Counted from the stretch's first letter, positions 43,155 to 52,563 are shown. The stretch: 64,000 nucleotides of DNA from Galbitalea sp036271875 (GCA_036271875.1 DATAZU010000026.1:28784-92783); one strand, 5' to 3'. The notes: generated from the letters alone by a model not told the origin. A program made the numbers and translations.

Positions 43155-44506
43155 TCGCTCTTCGCTGAGGCCGCAGCCTTTGCCGCCGCGGGCAACGCAT
43201 CGAGAATGCGACCGATCGCGGTGTCGTCGTGTGCAGCAGTCACAAACCACGCCTCGAACACCGACGGCGGAAGTGAGACGCCGGAGTCGAGCATCGAGTG
43301 GAAGAACGGCGCATAGCGGAACGCCTGCTGCGCTTTTACCTCGTCGTAGTTTCGTGGGGAGGCCTCGGTGAACGCGAACGAGAAGAGATTTCCGGCCCGT
43401 TGCACCGAGTGTTCGACGCCCTCGACGGCGAGCGCCGCGGAGACCGCAGAAGCGACGGTGTCCGCGGTCGCGTCGAGGCGGGCATATACGGATGCGTCGG
43501 CGAGCGTTAGCGTCGCGATCCCGGCCGCGACGGCGACCGGGTTTCCGCTCAAGGTTCCGGCTTGATATACCGGACCGAGCGGCGCGAGGTGGTCCATTAC
43601 GTCGGCTCGACCACCGAGCGCGGCAAGCGGCATCCCGCCACCGATGACCTTGCCGTAGGTGACCAGATCGGGTTGCCAGCCCGCGCCATCCGGCACGACG
43701 CGAGCCGCCTCGAGCCCCCACCATCCGGCCGGCCCAACCCGGAATCCGGTGAGTACCTCGTCCAGGATCATCAGCGCGCCGCCGCGATGCGCCATCGCCG
43801 ACAGCTCACGGTTGAAACCGCGATCGGGAGCAACCACTCCCATGTTGGCCGCCGCTGCTTCCACAATGACGGCGGCGATACGATCCGGGTGCCGCTCGAA
43901 CACGTCGTGCACCGCATCCAGATCGTTGTACGGAAGCACGAGAGTCTGCGCTGCGGTTGCCGCGGTCACACCAGCCGAGCCGGGCATGGCGAGGGTTGCG
44001 ACGCCAGAACCCGCCTCGGCGAGCAGGCCGTCGGAGTGGCCGTGGTAGTGGCCGGCGAACTTGATGAGCAGGTCACGGCCGGTGAATCCGCGAGCGAGGC
44101 GGATGGCGGTCATCGTCGCCTCGGTTCCGGTTGAAACCAGACGAACCTTCTCGATCGGTGCCTGCATCGGCTCCTCATCGCGCCGCGACGGGTTCGTCAC
44201 TCTCCCGCGTACGAGCTCGGCGAGCTCGGTTTCGCCCGGCGTCGACGCGCCGAACGAGAGTCCGCGCGCTGCGGCGGCCTGAACGGCAGAGACGACTTCT
44301 GGATGCGCGTGCCCCAGGATCGCGGGGCCCCACGACGACACCAGGTCGACATACTCGATGCCGTCGACGTCCGTGACGTATGGGCCCCTGGCCGAGACCA
44401 CGAATCGCGGAGTGCCGCCGACCGAACGATAGGCGCGAACCGGCGAATTGACTCCGCCCGGAATCGACTGCTGCGCGCGCACGAACTGCCGCTCGTTGGC
44501 CGTCAC
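43151..44506 (-). CDS. hemL: Glutamate-1-semialdehyde 2,1-aminomutase
   Basis: A 451-residue class III PLP enzyme: IPGGVNSPVRAYRSVGGTP at the N-terminus, STGTEATMTAIRLARGFTGR, and the PLP lysine in TYGKVIGGGMP. It turns glutamate-1-semialdehyde into 5-aminolevulinate, the second step of the C5 route that begins with HemA. Last gene of the hemQ-H-C-D-B-L operon; its ATG overlaps the hemB stop by 4 bp. Confidence 0.95.
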   Translation of the reverse strand: MTANERQFVRAQQSIPGGVNSPVRAYRSVGGTPRFVVSARGPYVTDVDGIEYVDLVSSWGPAILGHAHPEVVSAVQAAAARGLSFGASTPGETELAELVRGRVTNPSRRDEEPMQAPIEKVRLVSTGTEATMTAIRLARGFTGRDLLIKFAGHYHGHSDGLLAEAGSGVATLAMPGSAGVTAATAAQTLVLPYNDLDAVHDVFERHPDRIAAVIVEAAAANMGVVAPDRGFNRELSAMAHRGGALMILDEVLTGFRVGPAGWWGLEAARVVPDGAGWQPDLVTYGKVIGGGMPLAALGGRADVMDHLAPLGPVYQAGTLSGNPVAVAAGIATLTLADASVYARLDATADTVASAVSAALAVEGVEHSVQRAGNLFSFAFTEASPRNYDEVKAQQAFRYAPFFHSMLDSGVSLPPSVFEAWFVTAAHDDTAIGRILDALPAAAKAAASAKSD

Positions 44507-45516
44507 GCCGAAAACTCGCCTGCCGCCAGCATCCGCGCAAGCTCGACCGCGAAGTAGGTGAGCACCGCATCCGCTCCCGCGCGACGGATGCCGAGAACTG
44601 TCTCGTAGATCGTGCGCTCCCGGTCGATCCAGCCGTTCGCCGCGGCCGCCTCGATCATCGAGTACTCGCCGCTGACCTGATAGGCCCAGACCGGAACCGT
44701 CGAGATCGCTGCCGTTTCGGCCAGCACGTCGAGGTAGCTCATCGCGGGTTTGACCATAACGATGTCCGCTCCCTCCGCGATATCCAGTTCCACTTCGCGC
44801 AGACCCTCGCGGCTGTTCGCGGGATCAAGCTGGTAGCTGCGCCGGTTGCCGACCAGTGACGACTGGACGGCCTCACGGAACGGCCCATAGAACGCCGATG
44901 CGTACTTCGCTGAATATGCGAGGATCGGCAGCATCGTGTGCCCGGCATCGTCGAGAGCCGAGCGCACGGCGGCAACCTGCCCGTCCATCATTCCGGACAG
45001 CCCAAGCAGCTGGGATCCGGCAGCGGCCTGCGCCAGAGCCATCTCCCGGTAGACCTCCAGCGTCGCGTCGTTATCGATCACCAGTTCGGTCCCTGAGCCT
45101 GTCGAAGGTTTCAGGACTCCGCAGTGGCCGTGGTCGGTGAACTCGTCGAGGCATAGGTCGGTCTGTACAACGAGGGCGTCTCCCGCCGCTTCCACCGCAA
45201 CTACCGTCGCGAGATTGAGGATGCCGTTCGGATCGACGGCACCAGAACCCCGAGCATCCTTGTGCTCGGGGACTCCGAACAGCATTACGCCGCCGACGCC
45301 GACCGCCGCGGCGTCCTCAATTGCGGCGGGAAGACTGTCGAGCGTGTGGTGCACGACGCCGGGCATCGAGGCGATCGGCACCGGCTCCCTCGCTCCCTCG
45401 CGAACGAACAGCGGAAGCACGAGCTCGGCGGGATGCAGACGGGTCTCGGAAGCGAGACGACGAAGCGCCGGCGTCGCGCGCAGGCGTCGCGGTCGGATTG
45501 GCATCGAGTCAGTCAC
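44503..45516 (-). CDS. hemB: Porphobilinogen synthase (delta-aminolevulinate dehydratase)
   Basis: 337 residues. The two active-site lysines are in AYSAKYASAFYGPFR and VMVKPAMSYLDV; the metal-binding region is QTDLCLDEFTDHGHCG, which lacks the full zinc-binding cysteine triad. It condenses two 5-aminolevulinates to porphobilinogen. Residues 137-143 (PSTGSGT) come from a 21-bp dispersed repeat inserted in frame. Its start overlaps the end of hemD by 8 bp. Confidence 0.95.
   Translation of the reverse strand: MTDSMPIRPRRLRATPALRRLASETRLHPAELVLPLFVREGAREPVPIASMPGVVHHTLDSLPAAIEDAAAVGVGGVMLFGVPEHKDARGSGAVDPNGILNLATVVAVEAAGDALVVQTDLCLDEFTDHGHCGVLKPSTGSGTELVIDNDATLEVYREMALAQAAAGSQLLGLSGMMDGQVAAVRSALDDAGHTMLPILAYSAKYASAFYGPFREAVQSSLVGNRRSYQLDPANSREGLREVELDIAEGADIVMVKPAMSYLDVLAETAAISTVPVWAYQVSGEYSMIEAAAANGWIDRERTIYETVLGIRRAGADAVLTYFAVELARMLAAGEFSA
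45088..45108 (-). repeat. 21-bp dispersed repeat inside hemB, copy 2
   Basis: Exact copy, on the hemB coding strand, of the unit at 32993-33013. It encodes PSTGSGT in a loop where other HemB proteins vary. Confidence 0.85.
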
Positions 45517-46285
45517 TGTTGGAGCTCTCCCGGCTCACCGCGAACTCGACGAGCGACTCGACGAGCGACTCGGCCGAGCGCGTCTCTGCTATCACGTTGA
45601 CCGCGAGCCCCGCGGCTCGAGCGTCATATGCCGTCCGCGGCCCGATGCAGGCAACGACGGTGGCCGTCGGCAGTGGCGCGAGCTGTGCCGCAATCTGCCG
45701 CGCCACGCTTCCCGAGCTGACCAGGATCGCCCCGATTCGGCCGTCCGCAACATCCGCGCGCACGTGGTCAGTAACCGGCACGCCGACCGTCCGATAGGCC
45801 GAAACGAACTCGACGGCCAGTCCAAGCGCGCTAAGACCGCTCACCAGTGTCGGCTCGGCGATGTCGGACTGCGGCACGAGAACCCGACCGGCGATGTCTC
45901 CGTGCGGCCATTCTTTAACCAGCCCTCGAGCCGAGTTGTCTGCCTCCGGAACGAAATCGACCCGATACCCGGCGAGGGCGAGAGCTGCCCCTGTGGTCTC
46001 ACCCACGGCCGCGATCTTCGTGTCCGTCGGGATGACAACATTCTGGCTCATCAGAACGTCGACGGTCGTTGCGCTCGTGATGACGATCCAGTCGAACGCG
46101 CCCTTCTGCAGCGAAGACAGCGCAACAGCGAGACCGGCCTCGTCATCGGACGCCGCGAAATTGATGAGCGGGGCGATGACCGGCACGGCGCCAAGACCGC
46201 GGAGAGTTGCGGCCACGCCGTCGCCCCACTTGCCGCCCCTTGGCACAAGCACACGCCATCCGGCGAGTGGTTTCTCTCGCGTCAT
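45509..46285 (-). CDS. hemD: Uroporphyrinogen-III synthase
   Basis: 258 residues, a poorly conserved but recognisable HemD: WRVLVPRGGKWGDGVAATL at the start, FDWIVITSATTVDVL, AVGETTGAALALAGY and GAILVSSGSVARQIA. It cyclises hydroxymethylbilane to uroporphyrinogen III. Coupled to hemC by a 4-bp overlap. Confidence 0.9.
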   Translation of the reverse strand: MTREKPLAGWRVLVPRGGKWGDGVAATLRGLGAVPVIAPLINFAASDDEAGLAVALSSLQKGAFDWIVITSATTVDVLMSQNVVIPTDTKIAAVGETTGAALALAGYRVDFVPEADNSARGLVKEWPHGDIAGRVLVPQSDIAEPTLVSGLSALGLAVEFVSAYRTVGVPVTDHVRADVADGRIGAILVSSGSVARQIAAQLAPLPTATVVACIGPRTAYDARAAGLAVNVIAETRSAESLVESLVEFAVSRESSNSD

Positions 46286-47190
46286 CCGGTTGCCCCCAGC
46301 GGTGCAAGATCGGCGGCGCCCCCGTCGAGTAACTCCCGAGCGACCCTCTCGGCTAATTCCGAGCCGGGTTCCTTCACGTCAGAAAGATACAGCGCGTGAG
46401 AGCTCGTCAGCTGCGCTGTGCCATCCAGGCTGTACACGCGGGCACTCAGGAAGAGCAGGCCGTCCTCGACAAACGCGTTGACTCCAACGGGTGCCGCGCA
46501 CCCGGCCTCGAGCCTCGCGAGTACTTCGCGCTCCGCTGTGGCAACGATGCGCGTCGACTTGTGATCGAGAGCGACAACCGACTTCTCCTCGCCCGCTCGG
46601 ACTTCCACGGCCACCGCTCCCTGACCGGGCGCGGTTGGCCAGTTGTTGATGCCGAGAAAGTCGGTGACGGCGTCCAGCCTGCCCAGTCGACTCAGGCCGG
46701 CGGCCGCGAGCACCACCGCGTCGAGCTCACCCGGCACCTTTCCGAGCCGAGTGTCGACGTTTCCGCGGATGTCGACAACGTCAAGACCCGGACGGCGGGC
46801 AAGCAGCTGGGCGCGGCGGCGCGGCGACCCGGTGCCCACTTTTGCGCCATCGGGCAGAGTCTCGAGCGTGAAGTCGTCGCGCGCACACAACGCGTCTCGC
46901 GCGTCCTCACGCTTGGGGATAGCGCCAATCGCGAGCCCGGGAAAGGCAGCGGTCGGAAGGTCCTTAAGCGAGTGGACGACCGCGTCACAGCGGCCATCGA
47001 TGAGCGCCTCGCGGAGCGCGCTCGCGAAAACACCGGACCCACCGAGGGACGCGAGCGAGGCCGTGGAGGTGTCGCCCTCCGTTGTGATGGTCACGATCTC
47101 GACCGCGACGCCGAGCTTCCGCAACGCCTCGGCCACCGTGCCGGTCTGGGCGAGCGCGAGCGCACTGCCGCGAGTGGCTAGTTTGATCAC
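46282..47190 (-). CDS. hemC: Hydroxymethylbilane synthase (porphobilinogen deaminase)
   Basis: 302 residues from a GTG that overlaps the hemH stop as GTGA; a longer reading into hemH is rejected. KLATRGSALALAQT begins the protein, HSLKDLPT and GTGSPRRRAQL follow, and C231 in LEAGCAAPVG carries the dipyrromethane cofactor. It polymerises four porphobilinogens. Confidence 0.95.
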   Translation of the reverse strand: MIKLATRGSALALAQTGTVAEALRKLGVAVEIVTITTEGDTSTASLASLGGSGVFASALREALIDGRCDAVVHSLKDLPTAAFPGLAIGAIPKREDARDALCARDDFTLETLPDGAKVGTGSPRRRAQLLARRPGLDVVDIRGNVDTRLGKVPGELDAVVLAAAGLSRLGRLDAVTDFLGINNWPTAPGQGAVAVEVRAGEEKSVVALDHKSTRIVATAEREVLARLEAGCAAPVGVNAFVEDGLLFLSARVYSLDGTAQLTSSHALYLSDVKEPGSELAERVARELLDGGAADLAPLGATG

Positions 47191-48389
47191 GGCGCCAACC
47201 CCGCGAGCGCAGGCTTGAAGCCGAGTCGCACGTTCTCGCAGCATCCGGCCCGGCACACGTCGTACCAGGGACCCAGCGACGTGAGTGCGGGACGGTCGGC
47301 CGCGCGCGTTCCGTTCAGTCGTTCAAGAACCAGGTCAACCAGCCCGCTGACATACGCGGGATGGATGCCGGGCGTCGGAACCCGCACCGCCCATGCGCCG
47401 AGTTCGGCTGCGGTCTCCATCGCCTCCGTGTCGAGGTCCCACTTGACCTCCATGTGGTCGCTCACAAAACCGAGCGGAACCATGATGAATGCCTTCGTTC
47501 CGTCGGCCGCGAGGGTCCGCATGGCATCGTTGATGTCCGGCGAGAGCCAGGCTTGCGTTGGTGGGCCGCTGCGCGACTGGTAGACGAGTGACCAGTCGAC
47601 GGGCCCGTCAGGGGCCGCGGCGGCAATGACGACCTCGGCGACTGCACGGTGCTGGGCTTCGTACGCCCCGCCGTCACCCAGTCCGAGCGAAGCCGGCCCA
47701 CTCTTCTCGGCGTCAGCGGACGGGATGCTATGAGTCGAGAACAACACGTGGGTGTCGGCCCCCGAGAACCCGGCGGCAGCCGCATCCTCAAGAGCGACGG
47801 CCAGGCCGTCGATGAACGGCTGAACGAATCCGGGGTGATCAAAGAACTGGCGTACTTTGTCGATCTGCACGTCAGACTCGAGGCCGGTCGCCTCGAGTGC
47901 CATCGCATAGTCCTCGCGATACTGTCGGCAGCTCGAGTATGAGCTGTACGCGCTCGTGCCGATGGCGAGAAGCTTCTGAAACCCGCGCTGCGCGGCCTCG
48001 GACACGGCGTCAGCGAGGTAGGGCTGCCAGTTGCGGTTGCCCCACAAAACGGGAAGGTCGATGGCGCGCCGAGTCAACTCGGCTTCGAGGGCCGCCTTGA
48101 GTTCACGATTCTGAGCGTTGATGGGGCTGAGGCCGTCGAACGCTCGGTAGTGGTGGGCAACCTCTTCGAGTCGTTCATCCGGGATGCCGCGGCCGCGGGT
48201 GACATTCCGCAGGAACGGAATGACGTCGTCCTGGCCTTCCGGCCCGCCAAAGCTCGCCAGCAGGATCGCGTCGTATGCGACCGGCACTTCGACGTGCTCC
48301 GGACCGTCGGCCGCTGCCGCGGTTGCTCCCATCACCGCTGGTCGAGTAGTCCCAGAGTGCGGAGCGAGACCGCCGTTCGAAATACTCAC
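47187..48389 (-). CDS. hemH: Coproporphyrin III ferrochelatase
   Basis: 400 residues. The metal-binding histidine is H220 in LFSTHSIPSAD, with the partner glutamate in SDHMEVKWDLD. A cysteine at 154 and a C-terminal CRAGCC cluster suggest the [2Fe-2S] cluster known in actinobacterial ferrochelatases. In this lineage it inserts iron into coproporphyrin III to give coprohaem for HemQ. Start coupled to hemQ by a 4-bp overlap. Confidence 0.93.
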   Translation of the reverse strand: MSISNGGLAPHSGTTRPAVMGATAAAADGPEHVEVPVAYDAILLASFGGPEGQDDVIPFLRNVTRGRGIPDERLEEVAHHYRAFDGLSPINAQNRELKAALEAELTRRAIDLPVLWGNRNWQPYLADAVSEAAQRGFQKLLAIGTSAYSSYSSCRQYREDYAMALEATGLESDVQIDKVRQFFDHPGFVQPFIDGLAVALEDAAAAGFSGADTHVLFSTHSIPSADAEKSGPASLGLGDGGAYEAQHRAVAEVVIAAAAPDGPVDWSLVYQSRSGPPTQAWLSPDINDAMRTLAADGTKAFIMVPLGFVSDHMEVKWDLDTEAMETAAELGAWAVRVPTPGIHPAYVSGLVDLVLERLNGTRAADRPALTSLGPWYDVCRAGCCENVRLGFKPALAGLAP

Positions 48390-49078
48390 GAGAGCACCTC
48401 GGCGATCTCGTCGATCTCGATGCGGCGTCCGGTATAAAACGGCACCTCTTCGCGCACGTGACGCCGAGCCTCGGTCTGGCGAAGGTGACGCATCAGGTCA
48501 ACGAGATCAACGAGTTCCGGTGCTTCGAGCGCGAGAATCCATTCGTAGTCCCCCAGCGCGAAGGATGCAACGGTGTTCGCAAGGACCTGCGGGAACTCCG
48601 CGCCCTTGCGCCCGTGGTCGCCGAGCATCGCGCGCCGTTCGTCGTCCGGCAGCAGGTACCAGTCGTAGCTCCGCACGAATGGATAGACGGTGAGCCATCT
48701 CTCCGGCGGCTTGCCGCGCATGAAGGAGGGCAGGTGGTTGGCGGTAAATTCCGCGTCGCGGTGCACGCCGAGCACGTTCCAAGTCGGCAGCAGGGGCTTC
48801 AGCAACGGACTGCGGCGCAGTTCACGCAGGGCCCACTGCAGCTTCTGCGGGTCCGGCCCGTGCATCCACACCATCAGGTCGGCGTCCGCGCGAATCGAGG
48901 ACACGTCGTACCAGCCGCGGATCGTGACACCTGCCGATTCGACGGCGGAGACGGCACCCGATACATCCCCCGCGCCGGGGTTCGCGCGCGACGGATCGCG
49001 ACGCAGGACTGCCCACAGGGCATATCCCAACTCGGGTTGTGCGGGCGCACCGGCGCTCGCTTCAGCGCTGGAGCTCAT
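48386..49078 (-). CDS. hemQ: Coprohaem decarboxylase (chlorite-dismutase family)
   Basis: 230 residues. Catalytic tyrosine Y132 in VYPFVRSYDWY, haem-ligand histidine H155 in LGDHGRKG and a distal histidine H115 in NHLPSF. The spacing matches the actinobacterial ChdC type (Y135, H158, H118 in Corynebacterium diphtheriae). It decarboxylates coprohaem to haem b with peroxide. It is the first gene of the operon and has a strong GGGGGAGG ribosome site, unlike many neighbours. Confidence 0.94.
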   Translation of the reverse strand: MSSSAEASAGAPAQPELGYALWAVLRRDPSRANPGAGDVSGAVSAVESAGVTIRGWYDVSSIRADADLMVWMHGPDPQKLQWALRELRRSPLLKPLLPTWNVLGVHRDAEFTANHLPSFMRGKPPERWLTVYPFVRSYDWYLLPDDERRAMLGDHGRKGAEFPQVLANTVASFALGDYEWILALEAPELVDLVDLMRHLRQTEARRHVREEVPFYTGRRIEIDEIAEVLS

Positions 49079-49193
49079 GACCTATATCCTCCCCCGAAGC
49101 GGAGCCCCCGTCTAATTCACCGACAATTGCTCAGGGCTTGCACGCGACACCCCTCGTGCATTCCCGTGCGGGAAATTGACTCATCGACATGAC

Positions 49194-51464
49194 TCACGCG
49201 TCGAGGTCGCGCTCGTAGGTCTCGAGCAGGTCCACGGGGCATGCCTTTCTGGCGGCGTCGGCACCGTGGCCATCGGAGATTCTGTCGAGCGTCGCAAAGA
49301 CCGCGGCGCGCTCGCCACGCTCCCACTCGGTGTCCACGAGCCCGGTCAGAGCGAGCAGCCGCCCTCGACGGTTGGCCGACGTCTCGGCCGCGCGCACCGC
49401 CTCTTCGAGTACGGGAATTCGCTCGGCGGGCGCCAGGGCAAGGGCCTCCAGCATCAGGCTCCGGTGTGCACAGCGCAGGTCTCCCAGCGCACGGAATTCG
49501 GAGGTGAGCGATTCCAGGGTCTGCGCCCCGAGTCCAAGCATCGCCTGCACAAGATGCGCGTGGGCAATCTCGTGACGGTTCCCCGTCAACTCCGCGTATT
49601 CGGCAGCACGAGCGGCCCATTCAGCGGCCACGTCGAGGTCGATGCCGTTTTCCGCTGCAACGAGCGCCATCATGTATCTGCAGTTGTTCGCGTGCATGCG
49701 ATCGCCCGCACGAACATACCGGCGAGTTGCCGATTCCAAGGCAGCGATGGCCTTCTCGGCGCTGCGTATTGCATCGCTGGCAAGCACCACGCCCTGCAGC
49801 TGGCTGATCGCGCCCGTCTCCCAAACGTCGCCGAGCTGTGATGCCAGTTCCTCTGCATCCTCGAGCACGACGAGCGCGTCGGACTCCCGCCCGTTGTTCG
49901 CGGCCGCAATCCCTGCAAGATGGAGCGCAGCGAGACGCTCGCGTTCATCTGTTGCTCGCTGAGACGCCAAGGATGAGAGTTCGACCAGGAGCCCCGCGTC
50001 GATGAATGAGATCGCGGTACCGAGCGAAAGAAGCTGCTCCGCGCTGGAGTTCGCCCGCACAACCTCGTTCCTGCCCGCAAGGACGAGCGCGTTGACCGTG
50101 TCGACATCCGCGCCGTACTGCTCAACACCGATCGCGACCGCCGCAGCCAGTTCGGAGGCAACGGGATGATCGGCAGCGAGCGCCCAACGGAGCGCGGCGT
50201 TCGCCTCTGGACACCTGGCCCTCGCCATCGCCACTGCCGCAGGGCTATCGTCCGTCCTCGCCACGGCGGCCGCGTGCATCACCGTGTCCGTGGTGTACAG
50301 GGTGTGTCGCTCTCGCACGGAGCGGATGAGTGCCGGATCGGTGCGGGCGAAAACAAATTCCCGCATTACCGCCAACAAACGGAAACGCCGGGGCCGGTCT
50401 TCTGTCGCCACGAGGAGGGAATGGTCGAGCAGGCGGAGTACCGTTCCCTCGACGCGCTCATCCGTAACTGCTCGCGCGAGCTCGAGATCGAAGCTCAGCG
50501 GCAGGGCCGCGAGACTTCGCAGGACCAGTCTTTCGTCGTCGCTGAGAAGATCCCATGTCCACTCGAACGCGGTTTCCAGCGTGCGATGTTTACCGGCCGG
50601 AGCGGCGCGATCGAGGGATGAAAAACTCTCCGCAAGTTGGGCATTTAATTCGTCGAGCGGAAAGTGACGCGCGGCTGACGCCGCCAACTCGAGCGCCAGG
50701 GGCACACCGTCCAGTCGCGTGGCAATGCTCTCGGCTGCCGCCCGGTCCGTCGGCGAAAGATTCTGGGCGGCACCGATTCGGTCGAGCAACAACATCGCCG
50801 CTGGGGACTCGGGTCCGTCGGAGACGAGGGGCCGGACGGTCATGACCGCCTCGGCGGGGCGACCGATTGGAGTTCGCGAGGTGGTGAGAACCTGCAGATC
50901 GGCGGCGCCGGCGCGGGCACGGGCGACGATCGCGGCGACGGCATCGCCAACGTGATCGACGTTGTCCAACACCAGAAGGTACGGATAAGCCGAGAGCGCG
51001 GAAATGATCGCGGGAACAGGATCTCCCGGTACCGACTCGAGTTCGAGGGCGCGCGCGACCCGGGCTGCAACATCCTCGGCCGCGGCCTGCTCCAGTTCGA
51101 CGACGATGGGAGAGCGATCGCTGCGGTTGGCACTCTCCAGCGCCAGTCGGGTCTTGCCAACCCCACCAGGACCGGTCAGCGTCACCCAGCGCCGTTCATC
51201 GAGCAACTGGAGCACATCGACCAGCTCCGCGTCCCGGCCGCGTAGCGGATTGTCTGGCACGTCGACCGACCGGTTTTGTTCGGTGGTGGCGGCAATCAGT
51301 TCTTTGCGACTGTCGGCCCCGAGTTTGCGCCGCAGACTCGCGATGTGGCTCTCCACAGTGCGCACGGAGAGATACATCTCCGCAGCGATCTCAGGATTCG
51401 TGAGTCGACGCCCGACAGCGGCCAACACGGCCCGCTCGCGGCGCGTCAGTTGCTGTGCGGCCAC
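49194..51464 (-). CDS. Large LuxR-type regulator with NTPase and TPR-like domains
   Basis: 756 residues. The LuxR/GerE helix-turn-helix is at the N-terminus (5-60, LTRRERAVLAAVGRRLTNPEIAAEM and SVRTVESHI), not at the usual C-terminus. A STAND-type NTPase follows with P-loop GPGGVGKT (98-105), Walker B LLVLDNVDHV, and LDGVPLALELAASAARH. About 400 residues of TPR-like helices complete it. It lies between the two haem blocks on their strand. The GTG has TAAACT 7 nt upstream and no ribosome site. The ligand and targets are unknown; control of haem synthesis is a guess from position. Confidence 0.88.
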   Translation of the reverse strand: MAAQQLTRRERAVLAAVGRRLTNPEIAAEMYLSVRTVESHIASLRRKLGADSRKELIAATTEQNRSVDVPDNPLRGRDAELVDVLQLLDERRWVTLTGPGGVGKTRLALESANRSDRSPIVVELEQAAAEDVAARVARALELESVPGDPVPAIISALSAYPYLLVLDNVDHVGDAVAAIVARARAGAADLQVLTTSRTPIGRPAEAVMTVRPLVSDGPESPAAMLLLDRIGAAQNLSPTDRAAAESIATRLDGVPLALELAASAARHFPLDELNAQLAESFSSLDRAAPAGKHRTLETAFEWTWDLLSDDERLVLRSLAALPLSFDLELARAVTDERVEGTVLRLLDHSLLVATEDRPRRFRLLAVMREFVFARTDPALIRSVRERHTLYTTDTVMHAAAVARTDDSPAAVAMARARCPEANAALRWALAADHPVASELAAAVAIGVEQYGADVDTVNALVLAGRNEVVRANSSAEQLLSLGTAISFIDAGLLVELSSLASQRATDERERLAALHLAGIAAANNGRESDALVVLEDAEELASQLGDVWETGAISQLQGVVLASDAIRSAEKAIAALESATRRYVRAGDRMHANNCRYMMALVAAENGIDLDVAAEWAARAAEYAELTGNRHEIAHAHLVQAMLGLGAQTLESLTSEFRALGDLRCAHRSLMLEALALAPAERIPVLEEAVRAAETSANRRGRLLALTGLVDTEWERGERAAVFATLDRISDGHGADAARKACPVDLLETYERDLDA

Positions 51465-51471
51465 CCGGCAC

Positions 51472-51477
51472 AGTTTA
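51472..51477 (-). promoter_or_regulatory. -10 element of a leaderless promoter (LuxR regulator)
   Basis: TAAACT on the minus strand, 7 nt before the GTG at 51464. Confidence 0.45.
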
Positions 51478-51496
51478 GCCGCGGGTTATTGTCGGA

Positions 51497-51733
51497 TCAG
51501 TCGTCGTCGCCCGAAAATATGGCCCACGCGACAACACCGAGGATCGCGATTGCCACACCGGTCGCGCCCACGATCCACGGGGTCGGGTTGCTTTCGTATG
51601 ATGCCTGCGCGCGCTTGGTCAGCGCACTGACCCGCTTCGGAACGTTGAATTTGTCCTCGATCTCATCGAGGGTCGCTTCGAGGTTTGCGCGGGTGCGCGC
51701 AACCTGCGACTGGATGTCGTCGTCTTTGCTCAT
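51497..51733 (-). CDS. DUF3618 family small membrane protein
   Basis: 78 residues: an acidic helical N-terminus with the DUF3618 pattern VARTRANLEATLDEIEDKF and one C-terminal membrane helix (PWIVGATGVAIAILGVVAWAI). Last gene of a three-gene envelope unit, 3 bp after the holin-X-like gene. Function unknown. Confidence 0.85.
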   Translation of the reverse strand: MSKDDDIQSQVARTRANLEATLDEIEDKFNVPKRVSALTKRAQASYESNPTPWIVGATGVAIAILGVVAWAIFSGDDD

Positions 51734-51736
51734 AGG

Positions 51737-52171
51737 TCAGTCCCGCTTTCCAACGCCCTTGATGACGTTCAGGTCTTGTCTGAGGCCGGCGATGGTCTCG
51801 TTTGGCAGGGGTGGAATCCCCTTCTTGAGTACCCGGTATCCGATCAGTCCGAGAATCACCGCGATGATCAGGAGGGCGGCGGCGACAAGGAGCGCAGCCA
51901 ACCAGCCCTGCATGATCAGCGACAGCGCGAGGATCGCCGCCGTCAGCAAAACGCCAAGCATGCCGAGCAGCACGACCAGCGTGACGACGAGCAGCGCTGC
52001 GCCCACGCCGAGGGCCTTGAGTTTGCGAATCATCTCCTGCTTGAGGAGTTCGATCTCGCCCGAAACCAATTCCCGGACCAGCGCCGGGATGTCGGCAAAC
52101 AGTTGGATCAGTGACCGCTTGCGCTCTGGCTGGCTCGCCTTTGCAGGGTTTGCCGTCTCCGTTTGAGCCAC
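51737..52171 (-). CDS. Holin-X superfamily III membrane protein (phage holin family)
   Basis: 144 residues. An N-terminal amphipathic region (LIQLFADIPALVRELVSGEIELLKQEM) precedes two long hydrophobic segments around 53-110, the pattern of Actinobacterial Holin-X (PF07332). Despite the name, members are chromosomal envelope proteins, often next to DUF3618; nothing here suggests a prophage. Confidence 0.85.
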   Translation of the reverse strand: MAQTETANPAKASQPERKRSLIQLFADIPALVRELVSGEIELLKQEMIRKLKALGVGAALLVVTLVVLLGMLGVLLTAAILALSLIMQGWLAALLVAAALLIIAVILGLIGYRVLKKGIPPLPNETIAGLRQDLNVIKGVGKRD

Positions 52172-52175
52172 GGGA

Positions 52176-52469
52176 CTAGCTCTTCGACGGTGTTGACCTC
52201 GGCGTCGACGATCGGCGTGAGGCAGGCTTCGTCGCGGTCGTGGGGGTTCGCGTTGTCGCCTTCTTCACGTTGGTGACAACGAAGTCCGCGACATCCGGTG
52301 CCTTGTCCTTCACGAACTCACCGACGTTGTTCGCCTGCTTCTGTACGCGTGGGTCATTCCAAACCTTCTGTACCTTGGCGACGAGCTCGTCGTACTTCTC
52401 GCGTCCTGCGCGAGTACCGAGCACGTAGCCCACTCCTAGACCGACCACCAAAAGGATCTTGCCTTTCAT
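52176..52469 (-). CDS. Small YtxH-like envelope protein
   Basis: 97 residues, ATG with AAGGAGAAA upstream. An N-terminal membrane segment (ILLVVGLGVGYVLGTRAGREKYDEL) is typical of YtxH-like proteins, followed by a helical part and a Thr/Pro/Ser/Lys-rich tail. First gene of the unit with the holin-X and DUF3618 proteins, 4 bp apart. Probably envelope-associated; function unknown. Confidence 0.75.
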   Translation of the reverse strand: MKGKILLVVGLGVGYVLGTRAGREKYDELVAKVQKVWNDPRVQKQANNVGEFVKDKAPDVADFVVTNVKKATTRTPTTATKPASRRSSTPRSTPSKS

Positions 52470-52563
52470 GGGTTTCTCCTTCTATCAGTTGCGGACTGGT
52501 TCAGCGTCTTTCTTGCGAAGCTGAAGTTCCATCGGAATACATTCAGCGTAGACCCGGCCGCCT

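Noticed and set aside
51737..52171. Holin-like protein as evidence of a prophage
   Set aside because: No lysin, tail, capsid, terminase or integrase genes are near; this holin-X family is a regular chromosomal actinobacterial protein.
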